Counted from the first letter of the stretch, positions 26,773-36,409 are shown. The stretch is 64,000 nucleotides of DNA from Gammaproteobacteria bacterium (GCA_015709635.1 CP054180.1:2728001-2792000), one strand, 5' to 3'. A program made the numbers and translations. Notes: generated by a model not told the origin, from the sequence alone.

Positions 26773-27684
26773 GTGACCACTCAAACACTCGGAACCCCGC
26801 CAGTAGCGCCGGCCGGTTATCAATATTTGCGCAGCAATCGCTTGCCGGGCGCGATGGCCGTTTCCTTGCTGCTACATGCTATGTTATTTTTCGGCGTAAC
26901 TTTTCAGTTTCCGCAGCCGAAACCCGACAAAATCGCTTCATCACTGGAAGTCGTACTGGTCAACAACAAGACGCTGACAAAACCGAAGGAATCCCAATTG
27001 CTCGCGCAAGACAATCTGGATGGCGGCGGCAATACGGATGAAGATCGCCGGGCGAAAACACCCTTTCCGGTACTACCGAAAAGCAAGCCGGTCATCAAAG
27101 AAAACGTGGCGCAACAGAAAGTCAAACAGCTCGAACAAGAAGCCAAAAAACTGATGGCCGCTGTCAGCGAAACGCCGCAGATACAACAACCCGTCGAACA
27201 GAAGAGCGAAACCGGCAGTGAGCAAGCTGTGATAGATTCCACTGAATTATTGCTGCGCAGTTTTGATATTGCACGGTTGCGGGCGCAAGTCGATCAGGAT
27301 CACGACAACTATCAAAAACGCCCGAAGCGCAAATTTGTCGGTGCGCGCACCAAAGAATACCGGTTTGCGCGCTATGTCGAGGATTGGCGCATCAAAGTGG
27401 AACGGATCGGAAACTTGAATTACCCGGAAGTTGCCAGAAAAGAAAAACTCTACGGCAACCTGCAACTGACCGTCGGAATCCGCGCCGATGGCAGTTTGGA
27501 GTCCATTGAAATCAACCGTTCCTCCGGAGAAAAAATCCTCGACGAAGCCGCCATCAATATCGTGAAGCTTGCCGGACAAAATGGATTCGCGCCTTTTCCG
27601 CCGGATATCAGTCAGGATACGGATATTCTGCACATCACCCGCACCTGGGTATTTGCAGCTTCCGATATGCTGCTTAGTCGATAA
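26773..27684 (+). CDS. tonB: TonB-family energy transducer
   Basis: A 303-residue protein starting at GTG 26773. One N-terminal transmembrane helix (AMAVSLLLHAMLFFGVTFQF) includes the conserved His that contacts ExbD. A long charged, proline/lysine-rich periplasmic spacer (about 55-185) follows, then the TonB C-terminal domain: YPEVARKEKLYGNLQLTVGI and GSLESIEINRSSGEKILDEA. It would pass proton-motive energy to outer-membrane receptors. No exbB/exbD lie beside it. The next gene, aroE, starts 39 bp on. Confidence 0.9.
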   Translation: MTTQTLGTPPVAPAGYQYLRSNRLPGAMAVSLLLHAMLFFGVTFQFPQPKPDKIASSLEVVLVNNKTLTKPKESQLLAQDNLDGGGNTDEDRRAKTPFPVLPKSKPVIKENVAQQKVKQLEQEAKKLMAAVSETPQIQQPVEQKSETGSEQAVIDSTELLLRSFDIARLRAQVDQDHDNYQKRPKRKFVGARTKEYRFARYVEDWRIKVERIGNLNYPEVARKEKLYGNLQLTVGIRADGSLESIEINRSSGEKILDEAAINIVKLAGQNGFAPFPPDISQDTDILHITRTWVFAASDMLLSR

Positions 27685-27723
27685 TTTTCAGAGTATTAGC
27701 AAACTCAATTAGAGATACCGGTC

Positions 27724-28542
27724 ATGCTTGATTCTTACGCGGTAATTGGCAACCCCATCGCACACAGCAAATCGCCACTGATTCACACCGCATTTGCGCA
27801 GCAAACCAGCCAAGCCTTGCAATATACCGCCATTCTGGCGCCTTTGGATGGTTTCCGGGAAGCCGTGGAAAGCTTTCGTCAGCAAGGCGGCAAAGGACTG
27901 AATGTCACCGTACCGTTCAAGCTGGAAGCACATCAACTGTCAACGCGCCTGACAGAACGGGCTGCCATCGCGCAAGCGGTCAATACACTGAAATTTGAAA
28001 ACGGTGAAATTCTCGGCGATAACACCGACGGCGCAGGATTAGTACACGATATCGAAAACAATCTGGGGATTTCCATCACGGCAAAACGCATCCTGCTCTT
28101 AGGTGCCGGCGGTGCCGCGCGCGGCGTGATTTTGCCGCTTCTGCAACGGCATCCCGCCCTGCTGGCGATTGCCAACCGCACAGCGCAAAAAGCCGAAATG
28201 TTGCAACAACAGTTTATGGCCTTCGGCGGCATCGTTGCCGGCGATTTTATGCAGTTTTCCGGTGACAATTTCGACGTCATCATCAATGCAACCTCCGCCA
28301 GCCTGCACGATGCATTACCCGACATACCCGCCGGTGTTTTTGCGCACACCGCACTCGCCTACGATATGATGTATCGCCGCGAACCCACGCCTTTTCTCGA
28401 TTTCGCCCGGCAAAACAGCGCCAAACAAATAGCCGATGGAATCGGCATGCTGGTGGAGCAAGCCGCGGAATCCTTCTTGCTATGGCGCGGCGTCCGGCCA
28501 CAGACAAAACCGGTGATTGCGCTGCTGAAATCAAAGTTCTAA
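27724..28542 (+). CDS. aroE: Shikimate dehydrogenase (NADP+)
   Basis: A 272-residue AroE that reduces 3-dehydroshikimate to shikimate in aromatic amino acid synthesis. The substrate site shows YAVIGNPIAHSKSPLIHTAF and NVTVPFKLEAHQLS (catalytic Lys) and later GDNTDGAGLVHDI (catalytic Asp). The NADP-binding loop is LLLGAGGAARGVILPLL followed by ANRTAQKA. The stop codon TAA is part of a CTAA that abuts a decayed repeat end. Confidence 0.96.
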   Translation: MLDSYAVIGNPIAHSKSPLIHTAFAQQTSQALQYTAILAPLDGFREAVESFRQQGGKGLNVTVPFKLEAHQLSTRLTERAAIAQAVNTLKFENGEILGDNTDGAGLVHDIENNLGISITAKRILLLGAGGAARGVILPLLQRHPALLAIANRTAQKAEMLQQQFMAFGGIVAGDFMQFSGDNFDVIINATSASLHDALPDIPAGVFAHTALAYDMMYRREPTPFLDFARQNSAKQIADGIGMLVEQAAESFLLWRGVRPQTKPVIALLKSKF

Positions 28543-28618
28543 GGAAACGCTGAAAAAGGTAGCGAGCGACACGAGAAAGCGCAGTTCTTCAGAGCTTTCC
28601 TACGTTATTCAGCCTTAA
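28543..28618 (+). repeat. Decayed small inverted-repeat element after aroE
   Basis: Directly after the aroE stop, GGAAACGCTGAAAAAGG repeats the first 11 bases of the MITE terminal repeat found 170 bp on, preceded by CTAA. Near 28600-28618 CTACGTTATTCAGCCTTA gives an imperfect inverted partner. It looks like an older or different member of the same mobile family, or a derived terminator hairpin. Confidence 0.45.
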
Positions 28619-28998
28619 TGTGCATTTTCCCGTCGGCACCCCCGCAGCAAGGTCACGCCGGACCACAGGTTGAAGACAATACTTCCGAAACTCCTCCGCT
28701 TGCTTCAATAATCTAGGGAAACGCTGATTAATTCGACGGACGAGATGAAGCACGAGGCGCACGGAACACAGCAACCGAGATATATCAATAAGATAGGCGA
28801 GGAAGCGAGTACCGCGCAACGAAGCGATTCGCTCGTATAGTCAATTAATCAGCGTTTCCCTAGCCGCCATTCAATATTTATTGGTATTGGTACAGCTCGG
28901 ACAGTTATACTTTCCGGTCATTATTCTGCAAACTTTTCTGCGTATAAACAGGTCGGATTCATCTCAACTAAAAACTGCCACGCCGGCGCGAACCCGTT
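28619..28998. other. Gap between aroE repeats and mgtE
   Basis: Apart from the MITE, this interval holds no gene. The 139 bp after the MITE (28860-28998) contain the likely mgtE promoter and leader; I see no M-box riboswitch-like conserved sequence with confidence. Confidence 0.4.
28717..28859. mobile_element. 143-bp MITE-like element, copy 1
   Basis: The element begins GGAAACGCTGATTAATT and ends with the exact inverted copy of these 17 bases. It is flanked by CTAG on both sides (28713-28716 and 28860-28863), a 4-bp target duplication of YTAR type known for IS5-group elements. It has no coding capacity. A second copy of identical length lies at 36999-37141 with roughly 16 mismatches. It would be moved in trans by a transposase encoded elsewhere. 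Confidence 0.82.
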
Positions 28999-30441
28999 AT
29001 GACCGAAACAAATAACAACAGCGATCAAGAAGACGCACCGACCCCGCTGCAACAGGCGACGTTTCTGCTGCGCAAATATAAACTGGTCGAAGGATTGGTG
29101 AATCTGCAGGATGCACCGGATGAATCACTGGCTGAATCGACGGTGCAGAAACAAAATCTGTCCGAGCTGCAAGCTTTCCTGGATCAGCTCCACCCCGCCG
29201 ACATCGCGCTGATTCTCGAAGCGTTGCCGCTGGAAGACCGGCTGTTGATCTGGAGCATGGTCAAAACCGACCGGGACGGGGAAGTGTTGCTGGAAACCTC
29301 CGATGCCGTCCGCGCTACACTGATCACCGACATGGGCAACCAGGAATTGGTCGCAGCCACGGAATATCTCGATGCCGACGAAATCGCCGATCTTGCCCCT
29401 GATTTGCCGCAGGAAGTCATGGACGACGTTTTCCGTTCGCTGCCCATGGAAGAGCGCGAACAAGTGCGCGCTGCCATGTCGTACGCGGAAGATTCCGTCG
29501 GCGCCTTGATGGATTTCGATGTCATCACGATCCGCGAAGATGTCCGCATGGAAGTCGTGCTGCGCTATTTGCGCATGCTGGACGAAATGCCCGATCATAC
29601 CGACCAGCTCTTCGTGGTCGACCGGAATGAAGAGTTGAAAGGCGTGTTGCTGATCAACCGCCTGCTCGTCAGCGATCCGGACACCTTGGTTGCCGATGTC
29701 ATGACCAACGAAATAATCAAACTGCACCCGGACGATGTCGCCCAGCAGGCGGCCAATGCATTCGAGCGTTACGACCTGGTCTCCGCTTCCGTGGTGGATG
29801 ACAACGATAAATTGCTGGGCCGGGTCACCGTCGACACCGTGATCGATTTCATCCGCGATAAAGCCGAGAACGAAGCGCTGAATCTGGCCGGTTTGAGCGA
29901 AGAGGAAGATCTCTTTGCACCGGTCTTGAAGAGCGTGCAAAACCGCTGGGTGTGGCTGGCCATCAACCTGGTCACCGCGTTCATCGCCTCCCGCGTCATC
30001 GGTCTGTTTGAAGATTCCATCGAAAAACTGGTCGCGCTCGCCGCGCTGATGCCGATCATCGCCGGCATCGGCGGCAACTCCGGCAACCAAACCATCACCA
30101 TGATCGTGCGCGCGCTGGCGTTGGACCAAATCAACACCAGCAGCGCCTGGAAGCTCATCACCAAAGAAGTCGGCGTCAGTATCGTCAACGGCCTGCTGTG
30201 GGGAACCATCGTCGGCCTGTTCACCTTCGCCATTTACCAAAACGCCGAACTCGGTCTAGTCATGACCTTGGCACTGGTGCTGAACCTGCTGCTGGCCGCA
30301 CTACTCGGTGTCTTGATCCCGCTGACCCTGCGCAAATTCGGCCGCGACCCGGCCATCGGCTCCAGCGTGATGATTACGGCCGTGACCGATAGCGGCGGAT
30401 TCTTTATTTTTCTGGGGTTGGCGACTATTTTTTTGTTGTAA
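28999..30441 (+). CDS. mgtE: MgtE-type magnesium transporter
   Basis: A 480-residue MgtE channel. The acidic N domain (about residues 50-160: LHPADIALILEALPLEDRLL) senses Mg2+, two CBS domains follow (about 165-290, with MDFDVITIREDVRMEVVLRY and ADVMTNEIIKLHPDDVAQQA), and five transmembrane helices form the pore from about 310. The family signature AALMPIIAGIGGNSGNQTIT lies in TM2. Mg2+ binding to the N/CBS part closes the channel. Length fits the family. Confidence 0.95.
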   Translation: MTETNNNSDQEDAPTPLQQATFLLRKYKLVEGLVNLQDAPDESLAESTVQKQNLSELQAFLDQLHPADIALILEALPLEDRLLIWSMVKTDRDGEVLLETSDAVRATLITDMGNQELVAATEYLDADEIADLAPDLPQEVMDDVFRSLPMEEREQVRAAMSYAEDSVGALMDFDVITIREDVRMEVVLRYLRMLDEMPDHTDQLFVVDRNEELKGVLLINRLLVSDPDTLVADVMTNEIIKLHPDDVAQQAANAFERYDLVSASVVDDNDKLLGRVTVDTVIDFIRDKAENEALNLAGLSEEEDLFAPVLKSVQNRWVWLAINLVTAFIASRVIGLFEDSIEKLVALAALMPIIAGIGGNSGNQTITMIVRALALDQINTSSAWKLITKEVGVSIVNGLLWGTIVGLFTFAIYQNAELGLVMTLALVLNLLLAALLGVLIPLTLRKFGRDPAIGSSVMITAVTDSGGFFIFLGLATIFLL

Positions 30442-30496
30442 GCAAAAGAAACATTTGACTTGACCGACCAGCTGACTCAATCCTCTAAATGTTTTT

Positions 30497-31660
30497 ATGA
30501 GAAATGAATACCGCATAATTGATTTTCATGAACTTGGTATACCTAGTATCGAGGTCTACGGCAATCAATTTCACTATCAAGATTTATATGAGATCGTGGG
30601 CTGCAAACAATACATGACCGCATTCCAATTGAGAGCCGGAAGTAAATCATCTGAGGAGTTTGGATTAGCAGTTGTAGGAGTCATCAATTACGATCACAAA
30701 AGCTTAAAAGAATTGGAAGATTCCTTGATTAATGGGGAAGAAATTTCAGAAATAACAGTTCGTATAGATTCACCAGAACGAGATCTCTCATTAGAGAAAA
30801 GAGGTAACCTAAAATATCGAGGGCTAGCAGTATCAGATATCGAAAAAATATCTTTTCTTCCCTATAAGAGTGGGATCGAAAAACATGAATCCGGGGAAAA
30901 GAAAGTGCCCAACCTAATAGAGATAGAGGTTGATAGTATTGGCATGGATAAAGATACCTTAAATCAGAACTACCTAGCGTCAAAAATTAATACCGGAACA
31001 AATCTAGTTCAATATGAAAAAGAACAGCTCATTGGAATAACATTAGCTTTTAATGGCGGTAGGATTGATTCAAGGCTTTTAAAGTATTTGGGCTACAATG
31101 AGCGCGACTTACAAGACAATCTCAATATATGGAAGCACCTATATGAGGTAAAAGCAAGGCGCAAACAATTAAGCGATGTTGACGAAAAAAACTATCATGA
31201 AATAAAAAATATCTTATCGTTAGAAAAAATGAATAAGGTTATAAAGGAATTAGTAAATTCTGGATTTACTAATTCTGCAGATGAATCAGATAAGATCATT
31301 TTAAGAGAGATATTTAGGTCTATAGAAAACTTCTCACCCTCGATACTTTTACATGGAAAAAACCAAGTTTATTGGGATCTAACCTCATACGTTCATATTG
31401 CGCTAAGACATGTAAAAGACTACCAATTAGGCACTTACAAATGCAAAACACCATTTCCATATAAGGCAATCGAACTTGAGTCCTTAATAGAGAAGGTATT
31501 GCATCGGATAGAGGATGAAATAAAAGAACATTTGATCAAAGGAATCAGTAATGATTTTAGTCGTCATGGGAAAATGGCTGTTTTTTATAATGAAGATCAC
31601 TATCATTTGCGCATTAATTCCGAAGGGAAATTGACACAGTTTCATGTAGTTGGATCATAA
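30497..31660 (+). CDS. Orphan protein of unknown function, AT-rich
   Basis: A 387-residue protein I do not recognise. It has no signal peptide or transmembrane segment. The N-terminal 100 residues look like a beta-rich domain (YRIIDFHELGIPSIEVYGNQ), the middle (about 165-270) is helical and charged, and the C-terminal 110 residues (YWDLTSYVHIALRHVKDYQL; later MAVFYNEDHYHLRI) contain several His, Arg and Tyr that could form a small enzymatic or toxin-like domain. Codon use is clearly more AT-rich than mgtE before and the FMN reductase after, which suggests horizontal gain. No partner gene sits beside it. Confidence 0.75.
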   Translation: MRNEYRIIDFHELGIPSIEVYGNQFHYQDLYEIVGCKQYMTAFQLRAGSKSSEEFGLAVVGVINYDHKSLKELEDSLINGEEISEITVRIDSPERDLSLEKRGNLKYRGLAVSDIEKISFLPYKSGIEKHESGEKKVPNLIEIEVDSIGMDKDTLNQNYLASKINTGTNLVQYEKEQLIGITLAFNGGRIDSRLLKYLGYNERDLQDNLNIWKHLYEVKARRKQLSDVDEKNYHEIKNILSLEKMNKVIKELVNSGFTNSADESDKIILREIFRSIENFSPSILLHGKNQVYWDLTSYVHIALRHVKDYQLGTYKCKTPFPYKAIELESLIEKVLHRIEDEIKEHLIKGISNDFSRHGKMAVFYNEDHYHLRINSEGKLTQFHVVGS

Positions 31661-31733
31661 TTTAACAAATCTCTCCAGTCGATCGCTAACACATAGTGTT
31701 ATATTCCCATGCTAGAAAGAGTTTAAAATACCC

Positions 31734-32387
31734 ATGAAATTCCTGATCTTCCTTGGCACAGTTCGCGACAGCTCACCCCCCAACCCTCCCCGCCTTGGCC
31801 TGAGAGTCGCAAGAGCTTGCGTAGCCCAACTTCATCAAGGTGACATTTCAGTGGAGCTGATCGATCCGCTGGATTTTGATCTTGGCTCGATATTCAAACC
31901 ACACTTTTCATACGCGCAAGGCAAAGCGCCCGCTCAGCTCCAATCCTTAGCGGACAAAATCGCAGCCGCGGATGGTTATGTCATGGTGAGTCCGGAATAC
32001 AATCATTCGCTGAGCCCGGCTTTGGCGCATTTGCTCAATCACTTCGGCAGTTCGCTGTTTTCGTACAAACCCAGCGCGATTGTCACTTATTCGGCGGGGC
32101 AATGGGGCGGTGTCAGGGCGGCGGTGGGGATGCGGTCTTTTCTGTCGGAACTGGGCTGTTTGCCGGTTTCAGCGATGATCCATGTCCCGAAGGCGCATGA
32201 AGTGCTTGCCGAGGATGGAAGCTTTCTCGCATCCGTCGACGCGGAAAGATGGACAAACTATTTTGCCAGGTCCTTCGCGCAGCTCACTTGGTGGGCATCC
32301 GCCGCGCAAAATCAGCGGAATGCTATCGACCCGCTTAAACTGACGCCCGCTTTTAAAAAAGATCCCTCACAAAGAAATGCTCCCTAA
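31734..32387 (+). CDS. NADPH-dependent FMN reductase family protein
   Basis: A 217-residue flavodoxin-like protein. The N-terminal strand and phosphate-binding loop read KFLIFLGTVRDSSPPNPPRL, and the flavin-contacting YVMVSPEYNHSLSPALAHLL (about residues 82-101) is the family hallmark, followed by TYSAGQWGGVRAAVGMRSFL. Such proteins reduce FMN, quinones or azo compounds with NAD(P)H. The physiological substrate is not evident. The C-terminal 30 residues are likely disordered. Confidence 0.9.
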   Translation: MKFLIFLGTVRDSSPPNPPRLGLRVARACVAQLHQGDISVELIDPLDFDLGSIFKPHFSYAQGKAPAQLQSLADKIAAADGYVMVSPEYNHSLSPALAHLLNHFGSSLFSYKPSAIVTYSAGQWGGVRAAVGMRSFLSELGCLPVSAMIHVPKAHEVLAEDGSFLASVDAERWTNYFARSFAQLTWWASAAQNQRNAIDPLKLTPAFKKDPSQRNAP

Positions 32388-32520
32388 GCTTATGAGTTGC
32401 TAAACTGCTCAACCTAGGTCGTATGCTGGATATGGAAAATGTACATTAGGGTTCAAATGTTTCATTCCCGGGCAGATGCAGCCCGTATAATACAACCCAA
32501 TTAAGATTATCCCTGTAACC

Positions 32521-32769
32521 ATGCCCGCCCCTGAAAGCAACAAGCCCTCGCAAACCAAAAACCCCTTGCAAGGCGTTACCCTGGAAGCGCTTCTGACCGA
32601 GCTGCATGCACGGGTTGGCTGGGAGGGGCTGGCTAAAAGGATCGATATCAATTGCTTCAAACAAGATCCCAGCATCAAGTCCAGTTTGAAATTTCTGCGT
32701 AAAACGCCGTGGGCCAGAGAGAAAGTCGAGGCCCTCTACATCCAATTGAAACAAGGTAGCCATGAGTGA
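32521..32769 (+). CDS. VF530-type DNA-binding protein (DUF2132)
   Basis: An 82-residue protein with the VF530/DUF2132 pattern: [20 protein letters not shown], then [20 protein letters not shown] and [20 protein letters not shown]. The family forms a small helical fold reported to bind DNA; its role is unknown. It overlaps the following S4 gene by 8 bp, so the two are co-translated. Confidence 0.9.
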   Translation: MPAPESNKPSQTKNPLQGVTLEALLTELHARVGWEGLAKRIDINCFKQDPSIKSSLKFLRKTPWAREKVEALYIQLKQGSHE

Positions 32770-32974
32770 ATTCAGTCTTAAAGGGCACGACACGATTGCA
32801 TTGAACGATCTGCTGAAGATCACCGGTCTGTGCGGGAGTGGTGGCGAAGCTAAGACCGTGATCGCCAAGGGTAAGGTCAAAGTGGATGGCCAGATCGAGC
32901 TGCGCAAAACCTGCAAGATCCGTAACGGCCAGGTGGTGGAATATGCCCGGGAGCAAGTCACTGTAACACTCTGA
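32762..32974 (+). CDS. YbcJ-like S4-domain RNA-binding protein
   Basis: A 70-residue protein that is essentially one S4 domain: [40 protein letters not shown] and [10 protein letters not shown]. The alpha-L RNA-binding fold is shared with ribosomal protein S4 and heat-shock protein 15. The family is thought to act in ribosome biogenesis or rRNA quality control. Its start lies within the end of the DUF2132 gene. Confidence 0.9.
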   Translation: MSEFSLKGHDTIALNDLLKITGLCGSGGEAKTVIAKGKVKVDGQIELRKTCKIRNGQVVEYAREQVTVTL

Positions 32975-33053
32975 GCCATCCGGTTCAAAAAAGCCAGCGC
33001 GCTGGCGGCACATTCGAGTATCCTACGCGGCTATTCAGCCCAGACCGTAAACC

Positions 33054-35267
33054 ATGACGCAATACCAACTCTTCGCCACTACGCCGAAAGCGATGGAAGG
33101 CATACTCGCCAACGAAATCCAGGCACTCGGCGGGCAAAACGTGCAGCAGAAACTCGCCGGTGTGGCTTTTCAAGGCGACCTGGCGATGGCGTACCGCGCC
33201 TGCTTATGGTTGCGCACCGCCAGCCGCGTGCTGTTGCTGCTCAGCAGCTTCGAGGTCAAATCGCAGCAGGATCTCTACGATGGCGTGCAACGCATCGACT
33301 GGTCCGGGCATCTGAACGCCGACGACAGTCTGGCGGTATCGTTTAACAGCAAGAACAATCCGGCGATCAACAACACGCATTTCGGCGCGCTCAAAGTGAA
33401 AGACGCCATCGTCGATCAGCTGCGCGCCAAGTTCGGCAGCCGTCCCAACGTCGATACCGAGTACCCGAGCATCCGCGTCAATGTCTATCTACACAACGAC
33501 ACCGCGCAGTTGAGCCTGGATTTATCCGGCGAAAGTTCGCATAAACGCGGTTACCGCGAAGTCAGCATCGCCGCGCCGATCAAGGAAAACCTGGCTGCGG
33601 CGATTCTGCTGCGCGCCGGTTGGCCGGACATTGCCGCGCAAGGCGGCTCATTGATTGATCCGATGTGCGGCTCCGGCACGCTGCTGGTGGAAGGCGCGCT
33701 GATCGCCGGGGATATCGCACCGGGGTTGCAGCGCGATTATTTCGGTTTTCTCGGCTGGAGACAGCACGACCCTGCACTTTGGCAAAATATTTGGGACGAG
33801 GCGCAGCAACGCCGCGAGATTGGTTTGAGTAAATTGCCGGTGATCGCCGGTTTTGACCAGGATCGCCGCACCGTCGCCGCCGCGTTGCAGCATGTCGAAA
33901 ACGCCGGGCTGGCGGGAAAAATCCACATCGAAAAGCGCGACATTGCCGATGCTTCCGCAGCAGAAAGCTGGGCGAAAGGGCTGATCGTCTGTAACCCGCC
34001 GTATGGCGAACGGCTCGGCGATGAAGAACAAGCCGCCTTGCTCTACCGTCAGTTCGGCGAGGTGTTAAAGCAGCGCTTCACCGGCTGGCAAGCGGCGATG
34101 ATCATCGGCAACCCGGAATTGGGCTTCCGGCTGGGCATCCGTTCGCACAAACCGATTACGCTGTTCAATGGCGCGCTGGAGTGCAAGTTATTGCGCTTCA
34201 CCATCGAGGAAAAAGCCTTCTTTGAACCGAAAGCCAAATCGCAGCAGGAACGTATCGAACACATCAGCCGCCGCGCGCAATCCGGGCAAGCCGACAGCCA
34301 AGCGGAGATGTTCGCCAACCGCTTACGCAAGAATCTGAAAAAACTGACCAAGTGGGCCAAACAAAATCAGATCCATTGCTACCGTTTGTACGACGCCGAC
34401 CTGCCGGAATACGCGGTGGCTGTCGATATATATCAAGGCGAGCAGACTTGGGTCAACGTGCAGGAATACGAATCGCCGAAAACGGTCGATCCCGCCAAAG
34501 CCAATCAACGGCTGGCCGGTGTGATGGCGGAAATCCCCAAAGTGCTGGAAATTCCCGCCGATCAGGTTTTTCTAAAAATCCGCCGCAAGCAGAAAAGCAC
34601 AGATCAGTACGAAAAATTGAGCGATTCGCGTCACTTTCATGTCGTGGAAGAAGGCGGCTGCAAGTTTTGGGTGAATTTCGAGGACTATCTCGACACCGGC
34701 CTGTTTCTCGATCACCGGCCCATGCGTTTACTGATCCAACAACAAGCCAAGGGTAAGCGTTTCCTGAATTTATTCGCTTATACCGGCAGCGCCACGGTGC
34801 ACGCGGCGATTGGCGGTGCGCTATCGAGTGTCACGGTGGATATGTCGAACACGTATCTGGATTGGGCCAGACGAAATTTCGTCCTCAACAGCATTGACGG
34901 CGATCACCGGCTGGTGCGCGCCGATTGCTCGCAATGGCTGGCCGAACAAGCCAGTGCCAAACAAAAACCGCAATTTGACCTGATCTTTCTCGATCCGCCT
35001 ACTTTCTCGAACTCCAAGAAAATGGACGAAGCTTTCGACATCCAGAAAGACCACGTGTCTCTGATCCGCAACGCCGCCACCCTGCTGGCGCCGGGTGGAA
35101 CCTTATATTTCTCAACCAACTTCCGCCGTTTCAAAATGGACATGGACGCGCTCAGCGATTGGGTCATCGAGGACATCAGCAGTAAAATGATTCCGGAAGA
35201 TTTCGCGCGCGATGCCAAGATCCATTATTGCTGGCGGATTTCCCGGCGGCGTGACAAATCATCATAA
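33054..35267 (+). CDS. rlmL: Bifunctional 23S rRNA methyltransferase RlmKL
   Basis: A 737-residue enzyme that methylates 23S rRNA at G2445 (m2G, RlmL half) and G2069 (m7G, RlmK half). The N-terminal ferredoxin-like and THUMP domains (about residues 1-160) precede methyltransferase 1 with SLIDPMCGSGTLLVEGALIA and the catalytic IVCNPPYGERL. The second methyltransferase shows RFLNLFAYTGSATVHAAIGG (SAM loop) and LIFLDPPTFSNSKKM. Length is close to the E. coli fusion (702). It stands alone after the S4 gene. Confidence 0.96.
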   Translation: MTQYQLFATTPKAMEGILANEIQALGGQNVQQKLAGVAFQGDLAMAYRACLWLRTASRVLLLLSSFEVKSQQDLYDGVQRIDWSGHLNADDSLAVSFNSKNNPAINNTHFGALKVKDAIVDQLRAKFGSRPNVDTEYPSIRVNVYLHNDTAQLSLDLSGESSHKRGYREVSIAAPIKENLAAAILLRAGWPDIAAQGGSLIDPMCGSGTLLVEGALIAGDIAPGLQRDYFGFLGWRQHDPALWQNIWDEAQQRREIGLSKLPVIAGFDQDRRTVAAALQHVENAGLAGKIHIEKRDIADASAAESWAKGLIVCNPPYGERLGDEEQAALLYRQFGEVLKQRFTGWQAAMIIGNPELGFRLGIRSHKPITLFNGALECKLLRFTIEEKAFFEPKAKSQQERIEHISRRAQSGQADSQAEMFANRLRKNLKKLTKWAKQNQIHCYRLYDADLPEYAVAVDIYQGEQTWVNVQEYESPKTVDPAKANQRLAGVMAEIPKVLEIPADQVFLKIRRKQKSTDQYEKLSDSRHFHVVEEGGCKFWVNFEDYLDTGLFLDHRPMRLLIQQQAKGKRFLNLFAYTGSATVHAAIGGALSSVTVDMSNTYLDWARRNFVLNSIDGDHRLVRADCSQWLAEQASAKQKPQFDLIFLDPPTFSNSKKMDEAFDIQKDHVSLIRNAATLLAPGGTLYFSTNFRRFKMDMDALSDWVIEDISSKMIPEDFARDAKIHYCWRISRRRDKSS

Positions 35268-35662
35268 AAAGAAGCGCCTGCAAGATACCCTCGATCAGGC
35301 AAAAATCGATTATTAGCAAGTTCTAAAAGCAGAATCGTTGATTAGGGTACTCCTTTAGGGAATATGAATTTTGTTAGTAATGTAGGATTATTGGAAGATA
35401 GTGAAAGTACTCCTGAGGACAATGATACTAATAAATCAGGCATATCGTTCTATTTTCTATCACTGTCATCATTGGTATCGTAAGAACAGTGTAAGAATTC
35501 ATCACATCTTTATTTTTGATATTTCCGGAAAATAGAGAAAGTTGAAGCAAACTTAGGAAAAATTGCTTGAGATTCAAATAAGCAAAATTGAATTGGCTGA
35601 ATGGGAACTCAAGCTTTATTGTTTTGAAATAAAAATAAAAATTTTTAGGAGCACTACTTAAA
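35268..35662. other. 395-bp AT-rich gap upstream of the PEP-CTERM gene
   Basis: No gene is seen. The last 60 bp are strongly A/T-rich and would carry the promoter; AGGAG at 35647-35651 serves as ribosome-binding site for the PEP-CTERM gene. Two near-copies of GTACTCCT (35347-35354 and 35406-35413) are present, with no known meaning. Confidence 0.4.
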
Positions 35663-36385
35663 ATGCGTTCTTTATCTGTTTTAACATTTCTTGCTTTGGC
35701 AAGCGGACCGATTGCGGCGGCACCCGTGGTTTTCGATTTCGCGAACCTTAAGTACAACGGTTCCGTCAATAGCGGCTTCCTGCCGACGGATGGAATTGCC
35801 TGCAGCGGCGGCGATCTGTGCAGCTCCAATATTTCATCCGTGCTCAACGGCGACCTTTCTTTCACCAACGGCGGCCTTACCGTGCACGCAAAAGGTTCTT
35901 ACAATGGCGGTGCTTTCGGTTCGGGAGCCGCGGTTGTTCAGGATCACGAGAACGGATATAACGGAAAGCTTTCCGGAAAAGATGCAGTCGGTGCCGGCTT
36001 GGGTGTTTATCACGTAAAAACCGATACCAGCGACGATAACATCACTTCCAATGAAAAAATCTGGTTGCATTTCGATCAGTCAGTAGCGTTATCATCGGTT
36101 GGTTTTCGTGCGGAAGGGCACAATACAACGGGTTGGATTTCTAATGCGACCTTCCAATACAGTTTCGACAATTCAACCTGGACCTCCGGTTTGTTGCCAA
36201 AAGATGTCGGTCAATTCGCTTTGAGTCACACCGGCCATGACTTCTACTTCAAATTCGGCGGCGCTCATGCGGATCAGTTCTATATCAGCTCAATGACCGT
36301 ATCGGCAGTTCCAGAACCGGAAACTTATGCCATGCTGCTCGCAGGTCTGGGTTTATTGGGATTTAGCACACGACTCAGAAAATAA
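35663..36385 (+). CDS. Secreted PEP-CTERM sorting-domain protein
   Basis: A 240-residue exported protein. The signal peptide (MRSLSVLTFLALASGPIAAA) is followed by a beta-rich domain with many Gly, Ser and Asn, including a possible jelly-roll/lectin-like module (IWLHFDQSVALSSVGFRAEG). The C-terminus is a textbook PEP-CTERM signal: VPEPETYAMLLAGLGLLGF followed by basic STRLRK. Such proteins are processed by an exosortase (EpsH/XrtA) and go to the surface or extracellular matrix; no exosortase gene is in the window. Confidence 0.92.
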   Translation: MRSLSVLTFLALASGPIAAAPVVFDFANLKYNGSVNSGFLPTDGIACSGGDLCSSNISSVLNGDLSFTNGGLTVHAKGSYNGGAFGSGAAVVQDHENGYNGKLSGKDAVGAGLGVYHVKTDTSDDNITSNEKIWLHFDQSVALSSVGFRAEGHNTTGWISNATFQYSFDNSTWTSGLLPKDVGQFALSHTGHDFYFKFGGAHADQFYISSMTVSAVPEPETYAMLLAGLGLLGFSTRLRK

Positions 36386-36409
36386 TAGGGATTCATCCGA
36401 TTTTCTATA

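Noticed and set aside
28713..28863. Tc1/IS630-type TA target duplication for the MITE
   Set aside because: TA also fits, but a 4-bp CTAG duplication explains more flanking bases and agrees with the CTAA at copy 2.
29125..30240. 371-codon minus-strand frame opposite mgtE
   Set aside because: Antisense shadow of a GC-rich, clearly coding gene; translation is Asp/Gln/His-rich without domain.
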